From Flavobacterium profundi (lineage in GTDB: Bacteria > Bacteroidota > Bacteroidia > Flavobacteriales > Flavobacteriaceae), in assembly GCF_006491645.1 (NCBI RefSeq), contig NZ_VDCZ01000004.1, forward strand, positions 124,001-188,000: DNA of 64,000 nucleotides, in the 5' to 3' direction. The notes under the pieces were generated by a model. The model worked only from the letters and a program-made list of their open reading frames with translations. It was not told where the DNA came from and made no database searches. Within the stretch, counting starts at the first letter, position 1, and each line of letters opens with the position of its first letter. Both the position numbers and the translations under genes were made by a program. Below are positions 51,629 through 64,000 of the stretch, piece by piece.

Positions 51629-52561
51629 ATGTCTAAAAAAATACCTTATTATTTCGGAATCATCATCACCATGTTATTAGGTTCATGGCTGTATGTTATG
51701 TATTGTTGTCCTTGTTGTTCAGAAGAAACACCATCTGCTCAGCCGGAGAATACGATTAGCAATGTGAGTACAAAGAAGGTAACACTAAATGAAACCAATC
51801 TGTTTGCCTTTCATTTTTCAACACCAAATGTCACGTATTCATGTATAGATAATTTTAATTTTAAAAGTTCCAATTTTACTCTTTTATTGCCCGTTACTGA
51901 TTCGTTAGGTTTAGGAATAGCTTTGATGAAAGAAGCTGTTGAAAATGGAGGAGGAAAATTAAAACTCTTTGGTTTGTATCAAGAGAATGAATCCAATACG
52001 TCTATTTTTCCCAATTTAGGATTAGCTAGAGCGAATGCTGTTAAGAATTATTTAGTGAGTCAAGGTATTGCTGAAAAAAATATAGAAATTTCTGAAGTAG
52101 TAGAAGAACGTTTAAATATAAGAAATGATACTGTAATCGGAGGGATGCGTTTTGAGTGGTTGACAACCAAAGCCTTAGGAAATACTACTAAAGATTGGGC
52201 AGAAATAAAAAAGAATAGCAAGGCAAATCCGTTAACCTTATATTTCGAAACGGGTCAATCTACTATTTCTTTAACCCAACAGCAGAAACAACAATTTGCT
52301 GAAATAGTAAACTATATTAATCATGTGGAAGGTGCTAAAATTAGTATAACAGGTCATTCGGATAATGATCCTGGTGTGAGGCACACGAATCAATATTATT
52401 CGGAGCAACGCGCTCAATTTGCTAAAGCCTATTTTGTATCCAATGGTATTCCTGAAAATAAAATTGAAGTTTCAGGTAAGGGCGAGTTACAGCCTATAGC
52501 TGATAATAGTACGGAAATAGGTAGAGCTAAAAATAGAAGAACCGAAATTACCATCAAATAA
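51629..52561 (+). CDS. OmpA-family membrane-anchored protein
   Basis: A 310-residue protein. One N-terminal hydrophobic segment (YYFGIIITMLLGSWLYVMY) ends in CCPCC, a cluster of four cysteines that may include a lipidation or metal site. The middle part has a first partial OmpA-like region (GLGIALMKEAVENGGGKLKLFG, ARANAVKNYLVSQGI). The C-terminal domain is a full OmpA domain (KISITGHSDNDPGVRHTNQYY, AQFAKAYFVSNGIPENKIE, KNRRTEITIK). It probably binds peptidoglycan. It is followed after 24 bases by the L21-tail paralogue, so the two share a promoter. Confidence 0.85.
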   Translation: MSKKIPYYFGIIITMLLGSWLYVMYCCPCCSEETPSAQPENTISNVSTKKVTLNETNLFAFHFSTPNVTYSCIDNFNFKSSNFTLLLPVTDSLGLGIALMKEAVENGGGKLKLFGLYQENESNTSIFPNLGLARANAVKNYLVSQGIAEKNIEISEVVEERLNIRNDTVIGGMRFEWLTTKALGNTTKDWAEIKKNSKANPLTLYFETGQSTISLTQQQKQQFAEIVNYINHVEGAKISITGHSDNDPGVRHTNQYYSEQRAQFAKAYFVSNGIPENKIEVSGKGELQPIADNSTEIGRAKNRRTEITIK

Positions 52562-52585
52562 AACAATGAACTAAACTATACTACT

Positions 52586-53158
52586 ATGAATTTACCTTGT
52601 TTTTTAATTCCCGCTTTAGTCGGACTTATCTGTGGAATTCTAGGATATTTACTAGGAAAAATGGCTTCAGATACAGGAACTACTGATGTAGATTCAATAC
52701 AAGACGATTTAGATAGTTGCAATCGTATGAATTCGCAATTGCGTTTGGATATGGAAAAACTGCGTACGCAATTAAACGAACAAAATAAAGCAAAAGCAAG
52801 TTTTGTTACTGAAACTATTGTGTCTTCAGAGATCAATCAGCCTGCTGAACCTATTCTTTTTGATGGTGCAGCAGTGAAAGTCATTTTTGGTAAAAAAGTG
52901 AATGAAAATGATTTAAAAATTATAGAAGGAATTGGTCCAAAAATTGAAGAGCTTTTTAAAACTTCAGGAATATTAACATGGAAAGCATTGTCTGAAACTT
53001 CTGTAGATAGATGCCGAGAAATTTTAAATAAAGCCGGTGAACGTTTTCAAATTCATGATCCAGGTACTTGGCCAAGACAAGCAAAATTGTGTTACGAAGG
53101 GAAATGGCAAGAATTGAAAGATTGGCAAGCCACATTAGATGGAGGAAGAGAAAAATAA
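52586..53158 (+). CDS. Membrane-anchored helix-hairpin-helix protein, paralogue of the L21 tail
   Basis: A 190-residue protein: membrane segment at residues 4-27 (IPALVGLICGILGYLLG), coiled coil at about 38-75 (DSCNRMNSQLRLDMEKLRTQ), then a C-terminal domain (109-190) starting DLKIIEGIGPKIEELFKTSG and ending DPGTWPRQAKLCYEGKWQEL...LDGGREK. This domain matches the extra tail of bL21 at 11850-12530 in its motifs (IEGIGPK, EIL, DP-TW, QA-L, KW-EL, GG). Family-wise it resembles helix-hairpin-helix domains of DUF4332 type. It forms an operon with the OmpA protein. The role is unknown. Confidence 0.8.
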   Translation: MNLPCFLIPALVGLICGILGYLLGKMASDTGTTDVDSIQDDLDSCNRMNSQLRLDMEKLRTQLNEQNKAKASFVTETIVSSEINQPAEPILFDGAAVKVIFGKKVNENDLKIIEGIGPKIEELFKTSGILTWKALSETSVDRCREILNKAGERFQIHDPGTWPRQAKLCYEGKWQELKDWQATLDGGREK

Positions 53159-53160
53159 AA

Positions 53161-53190
53161 TAAAAAACCAGTTTTAAACTGGTTTTTTAT
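53161..53190. terminator. Bidirectional terminator
   Basis: AAAAAACCAGTTT pairs with AAACTGGTTTTTT between two convergent genes. Its right arm touches the stop codon of the flavoprotein gene. Confidence 0.85.
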
Positions 53191-54401
53191 TGTTTTAAAG
53201 CTTCGCTTATTAAAAATCCTCCTGTCCATGCATTTTGGAAATTAAAACCACCTGTAATTGCGTCTATGTTAACAATTTCTCCGGCTAAATACAAGTTAGG
53301 AAGCAGTTTGCTTTCCATGGTTTTGAAATTAATCTCTTTTAAATCAATACCGCCAGCAGTTACAAATTCTTCTTTAAAGGTACTTTTGTCATTTACTTGA
53401 AAGCAGCCATTAGTGAGCTGTTCCGCTAATGCAATTATTTGTTTTTTAGAAATATCAGCCCATTTTAATTCTGAATGAATTCCTGCAGCAATTATGAAAC
53501 TTTCCCATAATCGTTTTGGAAATTCAAAAGGGCAAAATGTGGTAATTTGTTTTTTACTGTTTTCGAGTTTGATTTCGTGTAAGTTTTCAATGCTTTCTTC
53601 AAATGAAATATCGTTTAACCAGTTTACTTGTAGTATAAATTGGTAATTTTTCTCAGATAATATTCGAGCTCCCCAAGCTGATAATCGAAGTATTCCTGGA
53701 CCACTCAATCCCCAATGCGTAATTAATAAAGGTCCGGAAGCTTTTAAATTCGTTCCTTTTACTTTTACAGTTGCTAAAGCAGAAAGTCCCATTAAATCTT
53801 TTATTCTGGGGTCTTTAATATTAAAGGTGAATAAAGAGGGAACAGGTGAAACAATGGTGTGTCCTAATTGCTGCATCATATCCCAAATCTTGGGGTTACT
53901 TCCAGTTGTTAGTATCGCTTTTTTACATAAAAATGTATCTGAATTGGTTTCAATCTTCCAGCCTTCATCTTTTTGAAAAAGAGATTGTACACTTTGAAGT
54001 GGAAGAATGTCTATTTTTAATTTTTGGGTAGCCAATAAAAAACAGTCAATAATGGTTTGTGAAGAATCCGATTCAGGAAACATTCTACCATCTTCTTCTA
54101 TTTTTAAAGGAACACCATGATTTGCAAACCATTCGATGGTATCTCCCGAACAAAATTGATGAAAAGGACCTTTTAATTCACGTTCTCCTCTAGGATAAAA
54201 TTTTACTAACTCATTTGGAATAAAACAAGCATGCGTAACATTACATCTTCCGCCACCAGAAACCCTTACTTTGGATAGTACTTCTTTGCCACGTTCTAAA
54301 ATGGCAATTTTATAGTTTTTATTTTTTTCTGCAATATTAATTGCGGTAAAAAAGCCAGCTGCTCCACCACCAACAATTATAATGTCGTATTTTGTATTCA
54401 T
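53187..54401 (-). CDS. HI0933/BaiN-family flavoprotein
   Basis: A 404-residue FAD protein. It opens with the dinucleotide motif DIIIVGGGAAGFFTAIN, then KVRVSGGGRCNVTHACF, and ends with the family motif GGIDLKEINFKTMESK and LAGEIVNIDAITGGFNFQNAWTGGF. The family includes reductases of uncertain substrate. It overlaps the upstream glycerophosphodiesterase gene by 4 bases, so they are co-translated. Confidence 0.9.
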   Translation of the reverse strand: MNTKYDIIIVGGGAAGFFTAINIAEKNKNYKIAILERGKEVLSKVRVSGGGRCNVTHACFIPNELVKFYPRGERELKGPFHQFCSGDTIEWFANHGVPLKIEEDGRMFPESDSSQTIIDCFLLATQKLKIDILPLQSVQSLFQKDEGWKIETNSDTFLCKKAILTTGSNPKIWDMMQQLGHTIVSPVPSLFTFNIKDPRIKDLMGLSALATVKVKGTNLKASGPLLITHWGLSGPGILRLSAWGARILSEKNYQFILQVNWLNDISFEESIENLHEIKLENSKKQITTFCPFEFPKRLWESFIIAAGIHSELKWADISKKQIIALAEQLTNGCFQVNDKSTFKEEFVTAGGIDLKEINFKTMESKLLPNLYLAGEIVNIDAITGGFNFQNAWTGGFLISEALKQ

Positions 54402-55075
54402 ATTCGGTCTGGAAAATCGGAAATGATTCCATCAATAGTGAAACGTTTTACATGTTCAATATCGATAGGGTCATTTACTGTCCATGTATTTATTTTTAAA
54501 TCATTCGCTTTTGCAAAATTACAATTATCTGTTGTTAAAAGTGAAAAGTGAGGATGAATGTAGCTTGCTTGAAATTTTTTTGCCCATTCTATAGCTTGTT
54601 CTACACTTGCTTGTGTTAATATAGCTAAAGGAATTTGAGATTTCAAATTGCTAAATGCTTCTAGTTCTTCATATTGAAAACTTGAAACTATAAAATCAGA
54701 ATAGTGCCAAGATTTATTCCGAACATAGTCTTCAACTACTATTGCTGTAGCTTGTGCTGTATGATGTCCTTTTAATTCAATATTTACGTTACATTTCCTA
54801 TCTATTATATCTAAAGTTTCAATTAAAGTGGGAATGCGATATTGATTGACAATTTTGAGTTGTTGTAATTGTTCCCAAGTGAATTTTGAAATTTCACCTT
54901 CACAATTGGTCAATCTTTCTAAGGTAAAATCATGAAAAACGATTAATTCACCACTAGCACATTGATGCACATCCAATTCAATCGCATCCACACCTAGATC
55001 AATTGCTTTTTGAAAGGATTCTAAGGTGTTTTCAGTAAGGTGACCTTTGGCACCACGATGACCAATTTTTTGCAT
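54398..55075 (-). CDS. Glycerophosphodiester phosphodiesterase
   Basis: A 225-residue GDPD-family enzyme that splits glycerophosphodiesters to glycerol 3-phosphate and an alcohol. Motifs are MQKIGHRGAKGHLTENTLESF (HR and E), GVDAIELDVHQC and VFHDFTLERLTN. The C-terminus IDGIISDFPDRI is typical. There is no signal peptide. The start at 55075 was chosen because the longer frame from 55132 runs through a terminator hairpin. A promoter element lies only 3 bases before it. Confidence 0.88.
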   Translation of the reverse strand: MQKIGHRGAKGHLTENTLESFQKAIDLGVDAIELDVHQCASGELIVFHDFTLERLTNCEGEISKFTWEQLQQLKIVNQYRIPTLIETLDIIDRKCNVNIELKGHHTAQATAIVVEDYVRNKSWHYSDFIVSSFQYEELEAFSNLKSQIPLAILTQASVEQAIEWAKKFQASYIHPHFSLLTTDNCNFAKANDLKINTWTVNDPIDIEHVKRFTIDGIISDFPDRI

Positions 55076-55078
55076 ACT

Positions 55079-55086
55079 CAAATATA
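55079..55086 (-). promoter_or_regulatory. Promoter -7 element of the GDPD gene, almost on the start codon
   Basis: TATATTTG on the minus strand ends 3 bases before the ATG, so transcription should start at or within a base or two of the start codon. That would make the mRNA leaderless, if the element is real. The -33 region is not clear. Confidence 0.4.
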
Positions 55087-55088
55087 CG

Positions 55089-55121
55089 AAAAAGCGCGAA
55101 TCTAAAAGTGAAGATTCGCGC
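55089..55121 (-). terminator. Terminator of the starch-utilisation operon
   Basis: GCGCGAATCT (55094-55103) pairs with AGATTCGCGC (55112-55121), followed by a T-run on the minus strand. Confidence 0.85.
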
Positions 55122-55157
55122 AATTCAAACAAACAAACAGGTAAACATGAACCTGTA

Positions 55158-56603
55158 CTATTGCAAAATTACAAATTTCCAAGGTTTCAATTCTATATTT
55201 TGATTTTTATTTAACGAAAAATCATCATTTGTAAGTAAATTCTTGAATTTTCCTTCTAAATCTGTGGTGAAAATTTGATTGCTTTTGGATAAGTTGGCTA
55301 TAAAAATGACTTTTTCTCCATTTTTCTCTCTTTCAAAAGCCAAAACATTCTGGTCGTTAGAAGTTGTGATTCTTTTATAAGCCGCTTTATTTTTACCTCC
55401 ATTCAGAGCCACTTGATTTACTTTTAAAGCTCCCATTTTTTTGAAAATATCCCAATTTTTTCCTTTTGTTTTTGGGATAGAATCTTTTTCAAAAAATTTC
55501 AAACGATGTTCTAAATCATATTCGTCACCACTATAAATTAAAGGCATTCCAGGAGTCATATAGGATAGTGCTATCATTACTTCTGATGCATCTCCTAATC
55601 TTTCTTGAATGGTTCCATTCCATGAGTTTTCATCATGATTGTCTACAAAATTCATTAAGATGTCATCTGCTTCATATTCTTTTAGCCTTTTATCCATGAA
55701 GCTATCCCAGTTGGTTACATTTTCTTTTCCTTGTGCTATTTTATTCATCGTGTGATGTCCTTCCCAAGAATAACACATGTCAAAAAGATTGTCTTTTAAT
55801 AATTCGGGTTCCCAAGCTTCTGCTAGCATGAAAATGTTTTTTTCTTTTCTTAATGTAGGAATGGCTTGTTGCCAAAAATCAGTAGGAACATTACCCGCAA
55901 CATCACAACGGAAACCGTCAATATTTTCATTTTTAATCCAATGTAACATGTCGTTGGTCATGGTTTTACGAAGCTCTTGATTTTCATAATTTAAGTCGGC
56001 CACATCAGTCCAGCCCCAAGTTTCTCCTGTTTCTGGATTTATAGGGTCTATAATTTCACCTTTTTCATTTTGAGTGTAAAATTCTGGATGTTCTTTAATC
56101 CAAACATGGTCCCAACCCGTATGATTGGGTACCCAGTCAAGAATTACATACATGCCATTTTCATGTGCTGTGGTTACTAAATTTCGTAAATCTTCAATAG
56201 TTCCAAATTCAGGATTTACTTTCTTAAAATCCGAAACAGCATAATAACTACCCAAATATTTTGCTTGTTCTGCTTCTGGCATTTCGGAAGCAAATTTGCT
56301 ATTTTCTCCACCAGTTGCTTTTCGTTTCGTTTCAGAAATTGGGAAAATAGGCATCAACCAAATAATTTTAACACCCAATTCTTTTAATTGTGGAATGTCT
56401 TTGGTAAATGCATTAAAAGTACCTTCAGCAGAATACTGACGAATATTAGCTTCATAAATAACAGCATTTTCAGTCATTTCAGGTGAAAATTCAGCTATTT
56501 CTTTTGCGGTTTCAGCAATTGGCTCACTAATTGCTTCTTTTTTATCTTCTTTGCAACTCCATAAAGAGGCTAGAATTGACAAGGCTAGAATTGTTTTTTT
56601 CAT
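55158..56603 (-). CDS. GH13 alpha-amylase-family lipoprotein
   Basis: A 481-residue lipoprotein (KKTILALSILASLWSCKED). Its TIM barrel carries the nucleophile Asp in DGFRCDVAGNV, the acid Glu in MLAEAWEPEL and the transition-state Asp in NFVDNHDENSW. It is probably an alpha-amylase or neopullulanase of the SusA/SusG sort, on the periplasmic or outer face. The long frame from 56690 overlaps the esterase gene and was rejected in favour of the lipoprotein start. It is last in the operon. Confidence 0.9.
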   Translation of the reverse strand: MKKTILALSILASLWSCKEDKKEAISEPIAETAKEIAEFSPEMTENAVIYEANIRQYSAEGTFNAFTKDIPQLKELGVKIIWLMPIFPISETKRKATGGENSKFASEMPEAEQAKYLGSYYAVSDFKKVNPEFGTIEDLRNLVTTAHENGMYVILDWVPNHTGWDHVWIKEHPEFYTQNEKGEIIDPINPETGETWGWTDVADLNYENQELRKTMTNDMLHWIKNENIDGFRCDVAGNVPTDFWQQAIPTLRKEKNIFMLAEAWEPELLKDNLFDMCYSWEGHHTMNKIAQGKENVTNWDSFMDKRLKEYEADDILMNFVDNHDENSWNGTIQERLGDASEVMIALSYMTPGMPLIYSGDEYDLEHRLKFFEKDSIPKTKGKNWDIFKKMGALKVNQVALNGGKNKAAYKRITTSNDQNVLAFEREKNGEKVIFIANLSKSNQIFTTDLEGKFKNLLTNDDFSLNKNQNIELKPWKFVILQ

Positions 56604-56613
56604 ACGTTTTATT

Positions 56614-57549
56614 TTATTTTTTAAAAAGGAATTCCATTGGGATATGGATTCGTTTTTGCCATGAATTTTCGGAATGATTTTCACCTTCAAATTTTAGATT
56701 TTTTGAATTTGAATCGGTGTATCCTTTTTCTTTTAAAATTTCATCTACTCTATATTCATATTTCAAATAACTTGCATCTAAGGTTGCTGTACCATAATCA
56801 AAATAAATGCTATGGTTTTTTGGATTGGGTAGATTTTTCGTTAAATACCTAAAAAAAGATTCAGGTATCGGATTATTTTCAAAATCTAGAAAACCTACCC
56901 AATGGGTTGATAAACAAGCTGCTTTTCCAAAGACTTCAGGATATTCACAAAGCGCATACATGGAAATTAAACCGCCCATACTCGAACCCATAATCGCAGT
57001 ATGATTTGGAGTAGTATACACTGGATACGTTTTGTCTATATAAGGTTTTACTTCTTCTACAATAAATTTCAAATAATTATCCGAATTAATTTTTGTTGCA
57101 TCAAAAGGAAAATGTGATTTTTGGATTTCATCTTGTAACCTTTCTTTCCATGCTTTAGAAAGTAAATCATAAGGTTTCTTAGGATATAAATCCATATGAC
57201 GTAATTCTGGAATATTCCAAATAGCGACCACAATAAAATCATTCACTTTATTTTCTTCCATGAGTTTAGAAGCCACTTCATCTACTTTCCATTCTTGATT
57301 GTTCCAAGTTGTTGTTGCGTCAAACAACATTTGTCCGTCGTGCATATACAAAACATTATATTTTTTTGTGGCAGTATACGCTTTGGGTAACCAAACATCT
57401 ACCGTTCGTGTTACAATAAATTGGGAAGGGAAACTATTGATACGTTCTATTTTGCCTTCAAAATTACCTGAGTTTTCAAGGTTATGCGAGTGGATGTTGT
57501 CTTGACCAAAAGCGAAACTACTTAGCAATAGGAATATAAGTTTTTTCAT
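56614..57549 (-). CDS. Exported alpha/beta-hydrolase (esterase, PF00756-like)
   Basis: A 311-residue protein with a short signal peptide (KKLIFLLLSSFAFGQ). The fold is of the esterase D / enterochelin esterase type: YNVLYMHDGQMLFD, nucleophile Ser in GSSMGGLISMY, ending with the His in GENHSENSW. It acts on a carbohydrate ester or similar. It lies between two GH13 genes with no gap to the upstream one, so removal of acyl groups from glucans or their relatives is plausible but not shown. Confidence 0.82.
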   Translation of the reverse strand: MKKLIFLLLSSFAFGQDNIHSHNLENSGNFEGKIERINSFPSQFIVTRTVDVWLPKAYTATKKYNVLYMHDGQMLFDATTTWNNQEWKVDEVASKLMEENKVNDFIVVAIWNIPELRHMDLYPKKPYDLLSKAWKERLQDEIQKSHFPFDATKINSDNYLKFIVEEVKPYIDKTYPVYTTPNHTAIMGSSMGGLISMYALCEYPEVFGKAACLSTHWVGFLDFENNPIPESFFRYLTKNLPNPKNHSIYFDYGTATLDASYLKYEYRVDEILKEKGYTDSNSKNLKFEGENHSENSWQKRIHIPMEFLFKK

Positions 57550-59391
57550 TTATTGTAATTCTAAAATTAATGCAGTTTTCCCTTCTATTGAAAGTTCGTT
57601 ATTCAATTTTAAGGTTGTATCAGAAATAATATCTTTACCTGAAGTGAATCCTTTTATATTTTCTTCAAATCGGTCGAGATTAAGCTTTTGACCATTCAAA
57701 GAGTTATTAAGAATAACCATAATGCTTTCAGTATCATTATGACGGAAGTATACATATACATTGTTTTCGGGAATATAGTGTGTTAGTTTACCAGAATGTA
57801 TAACTTCCTTGTTTTTTCTCCAATTTAAAAGCTTTTTTGAAAAATCGAAATATTGTTTTTGCGTTTCTGTTCTTCCTGAATTGGTAAAAGCGTTATTTGT
57901 ATCACTTTTCCAACCGCCTGGAAAATCTTGACGAATATCGGCATCTCCTTTCCCTTTATCACCCGCCATTCCAATTTCTGAACCATAATAAATTTGAGGA
58001 ATTCCTCTGGTAGTTGCTAATAAAGTCATTCCTAACTGAAATTTTTTAAAATCGTTTTTATAAATTTCGTTAAAACGCCCTGTATCATGATTTTCAATAA
58101 AAACTAATAAATTATTCGGATTATCATATAAGAAATCATTGACAAAATTTTCATAGAATTTGATTGTTCCATTGGACCAATTGGCTTCGTTTTCATTAAA
58201 GACAGAACCAAAAGCATCATGTAACGTAAAATCCATGACACTTGGCAAGTAAGAATTATAACTTTGAATTTTTGCTATAGGGCTATTTTTTTGCCAATAC
58301 GAAATTTGGGCTTGATCGTGCATCCATACTTCACCTACAATATTAAAATAAGGATATTCATCCGTAATTGCTTTTGTCCATTTAGCAATACCTTCTTTAT
58401 CATTATAAGAATACGTGTCTACTCGGTAACCGTCAAGATCAGCATATTCGATCCACCAAATTGCATTTTGGATCAAGTAATTTAATACTAACGGATTCGA
58501 TTGATTTAAATCGGGCATGCTAGGTACAAACCATCCGTCCATACAATATTTAGCATCTCGTTTGGATCCATTAGTATCGTACTGAGTAGTCATTCGATAA
58601 TTACTTTGAGCATAACCTGGAAATTGATGAAACCAATCGTAGGAAGGCATGTCTTTGAACATCCAATGTTCGGCACCCCAATGGTTGGTTACATAATCCT
58701 TAATTAATTTTAGATCGCGTTTGTGCATTTCTGAAGCTAATCTTTTGTAGTCTTCATTGGTTCCATAACGAGCATCAATTTGGTATACATCCGATTGACC
58801 GTAAGTGTGGTAAGAATAGCCTTTGTCATTATCTTCACAAAGAGGTGTAGACCATATAGCCGTTGCACCTAATTCTTGTATATAATCCAAATGATCAATA
58901 ATTCCTTGTATATCTCCACCATGTCTTCCGCCCGGTAAATTTCTATTTCCTTTTTCTGTTAAATTTGGAGAAGAGTCATTGGCTTCATTCCCATTGGCAA
59001 AACGATCTGGCATTAGTAAATAGATAACATCAGATGCATCAAAGCTATTTCTAGTGGCTGAATCGGGTCTTCTTTTTTTTATTTCAAAAGGTTGTGAAAA
59101 AGTCTTTTTACCCTTTTTAAAAGTGAATTCTAAAGTTTGAGCGGTTATGTTTTTAGTATCTATCGTTACAAATAGATAATTTGGATTTTCAGTTTTTGTT
59201 AGGTTGGTAATGATTGCTGGTTTTGATACAATTACCGAATTTTCAGCAATATCTTTTCCATAAAATAAAATTTGTATTTCACTTTTATTCATGCCCTCAT
59301 ACCAAAAAGGAGGTTCCATTTTTGTGATTTGAGCCATAGAAAGTGTAGTGAAGAATATGGCAAATAATAAGGTGAGCTTATTGTTTTTCAT
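57550..59391 (-). CDS. GH13 cyclomaltodextrinase / neopullulanase-like enzyme
   Basis: A 613-residue exported enzyme (signal NKLTLLFAIFFTTLSMAQ). An N-terminal beta-sandwich (about 20-120, typical for SusA-like neopullulanases) precedes the catalytic barrel with VIYLLMPDRFANG, DGYRVDTYSYND (nucleophile), NIVGEVWMHDQA (acid/base) and FIENHDTGRFNE. The C-terminal beta domain closes it. It probably cuts cyclic or branched malto-oligosaccharides in the periplasm. It follows the GH97 gene after a terminator-like hairpin. Confidence 0.9.
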   Translation of the reverse strand: MKNNKLTLLFAIFFTTLSMAQITKMEPPFWYEGMNKSEIQILFYGKDIAENSVIVSKPAIITNLTKTENPNYLFVTIDTKNITAQTLEFTFKKGKKTFSQPFEIKKRRPDSATRNSFDASDVIYLLMPDRFANGNEANDSSPNLTEKGNRNLPGGRHGGDIQGIIDHLDYIQELGATAIWSTPLCEDNDKGYSYHTYGQSDVYQIDARYGTNEDYKRLASEMHKRDLKLIKDYVTNHWGAEHWMFKDMPSYDWFHQFPGYAQSNYRMTTQYDTNGSKRDAKYCMDGWFVPSMPDLNQSNPLVLNYLIQNAIWWIEYADLDGYRVDTYSYNDKEGIAKWTKAITDEYPYFNIVGEVWMHDQAQISYWQKNSPIAKIQSYNSYLPSVMDFTLHDAFGSVFNENEANWSNGTIKFYENFVNDFLYDNPNNLLVFIENHDTGRFNEIYKNDFKKFQLGMTLLATTRGIPQIYYGSEIGMAGDKGKGDADIRQDFPGGWKSDTNNAFTNSGRTETQKQYFDFSKKLLNWRKNKEVIHSGKLTHYIPENNVYVYFRHNDTESIMVILNNSLNGQKLNLDRFEENIKGFTSGKDIISDTTLKLNNELSIEGKTALILELQ

Positions 59392-59410
59392 TTCATTTTA
59401 GTTTTAAATG

Positions 59411-59444
59411 AAAAAGACAGCAATTAACAACCGCTGTCTTTTTA
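59411..59444 (-). terminator. Terminator-like hairpin between GH97 and GH13 genes
   Basis: AAAAAGACAGC pairs with GCTGTCTTTTT around 11 bases. It stands just after the GH97 stop and before the GH13 start, so it can reduce transcription of the downstream three genes. Confidence 0.7.
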
Positions 59445-59447
59445 CTA

Positions 59448-63861
<4,414 letters not shown>

Positions 63862-63862
63862 T

Positions 63863-64000
63863 TTATTTTTTCAATAAATTGTCTAAAAAAGTTGTGTCGA
63901 TAAAAGTAAAGTTGGGGAAAATAAATTTCGCCTCATGCAAAACCTCTTTTTCGCCTATTCCAATACTCGTCATTTGAGCAATATTTGCCGCTTGAATTCC
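63863..64000 (-). CDS. pgmB: Beta-phosphoglucomutase, C-terminal end only
   Basis: The final 45 residues, running off the window: GIQAANIAQMTSIGIGEKE, then VLHEAKFIFPNFTFID and the end NLLKK. This is the C-terminal HAD-fold segment of beta-phosphoglucomutase, which turns beta-glucose 1-phosphate into glucose 6-phosphate. Its stop codon is 1 base from the GH65 start codon, so the pair form a maltose-degradation unit. Confidence 0.85.
   Translation of the reverse strand, partial: GIQAANIAQMTSIGIGEKEVLHEAKFIFPNFTFIDTTFLDNLLKK

Noticed and set aside
55075..55132. Longer start for the glycerophosphodiesterase
   Set aside because: The extra 19 residues would be coded by the terminator hairpin of the upstream operon and lack any similarity to the family.
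56603..56690. Longer start for the GH13 lipoprotein
   Set aside because: It would overlap the esterase gene by about 77 bases and hide the lipoprotein signal that begins at MKKTILALS.

Overview
The window looks like chromosomal DNA of a member of the Flavobacteriaceae, close to Flavobacterium. The evidence is low G+C, the Bacteroidota promoter form (TTG, about 19-20 bases, TAnnTTTG) before many genes, no obvious Shine-Dalgarno sequences, gldE-gldD gliding/type IX secretion genes, two proteins with type IX secretion C-terminal signals, and the mevalonate route to isoprenoids. No rRNA or tRNA gene, insertion sequence, prophage or CRISPR array was seen. I work from reading alone, so all family names rest on motif recognition, not database searches.

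Layout. 1-0.84 kb: 3' end of a type A sorted surface protein. 1.0-6.7 kb: rng, a 30-residue basic protein, HU, mutY, ssb, gldE, gldD. 6.7-13.5 kb: a metal-binding HMA lipoprotein, an EamA exporter, an M16 protease pair, rplU (with an extra helix-hairpin-helix tail), rpmA and a Lys/Glu-rich coiled-coil protein. 13.5-23.4 kb: a nuclease lipoprotein, then the most interesting block: two small Cys-containing precursor peptides, two VKOR-thioredoxin fusion proteins, a TlpA-like lipoprotein, a C39-peptidase ABC exporter and its HlyD-type adaptor. 23.4-30.5 kb: rodA, mrdA, mreD, mreC, mreB, then purH. 30.8-37.6 kb: an OmpA lipoprotein, a MacB-like permease and a 1391-residue type B sorted protein. 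37.8-40.1 kb: a three-gene set with an Lgt-like protein that lacks expected catalytic residues, a radical SAM enzyme resembling the archaeal tetraether lipid synthase/MJ0619 group, and a two-helix membrane peptide. 40.2-47.8 kb: lepA, a radical SAM/DUF4130 DNA-repair-type pair, dus, two Roadblock-like proteins, a SnoaL-like protein and a pseudouridine synthase. 47.9-51.0 kb: a UbiA prenyltransferase, mevalonate kinase and diphosphomevalonate decarboxylase. 51.0-55.1 kb: TspO, an OmpA protein, a membrane-anchored paralogue of the L21 tail, a flavoprotein and a glycerophosphodiesterase. 55.2-64 kb: a starch/maltose block (two GH13, an esterase, GH97, GH65, and the end of pgmB).

Best candidate for a new system. 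The 14.4-23.4 kb locus reads as a pathway for secreted, disulfide-bonded peptides. Each precursor carries four cysteines after a leader-like N-terminus, each is followed by a stem-loop, and each is followed by a VKOR-thioredoxin fusion whose N-terminal domain looks like a non-catalytic C39 domain (a possible leader reader). The C39 ABC transporter and HlyD protein would cleave and export the product. The second module (16.2-19.6 kb) is visibly more A+T-rich than its flanks and looks inserted. A second candidate is the Lgt-like/radical SAM/small-membrane-protein set at 37.8-40.1 kb, which could be a lipid-modifying unit.
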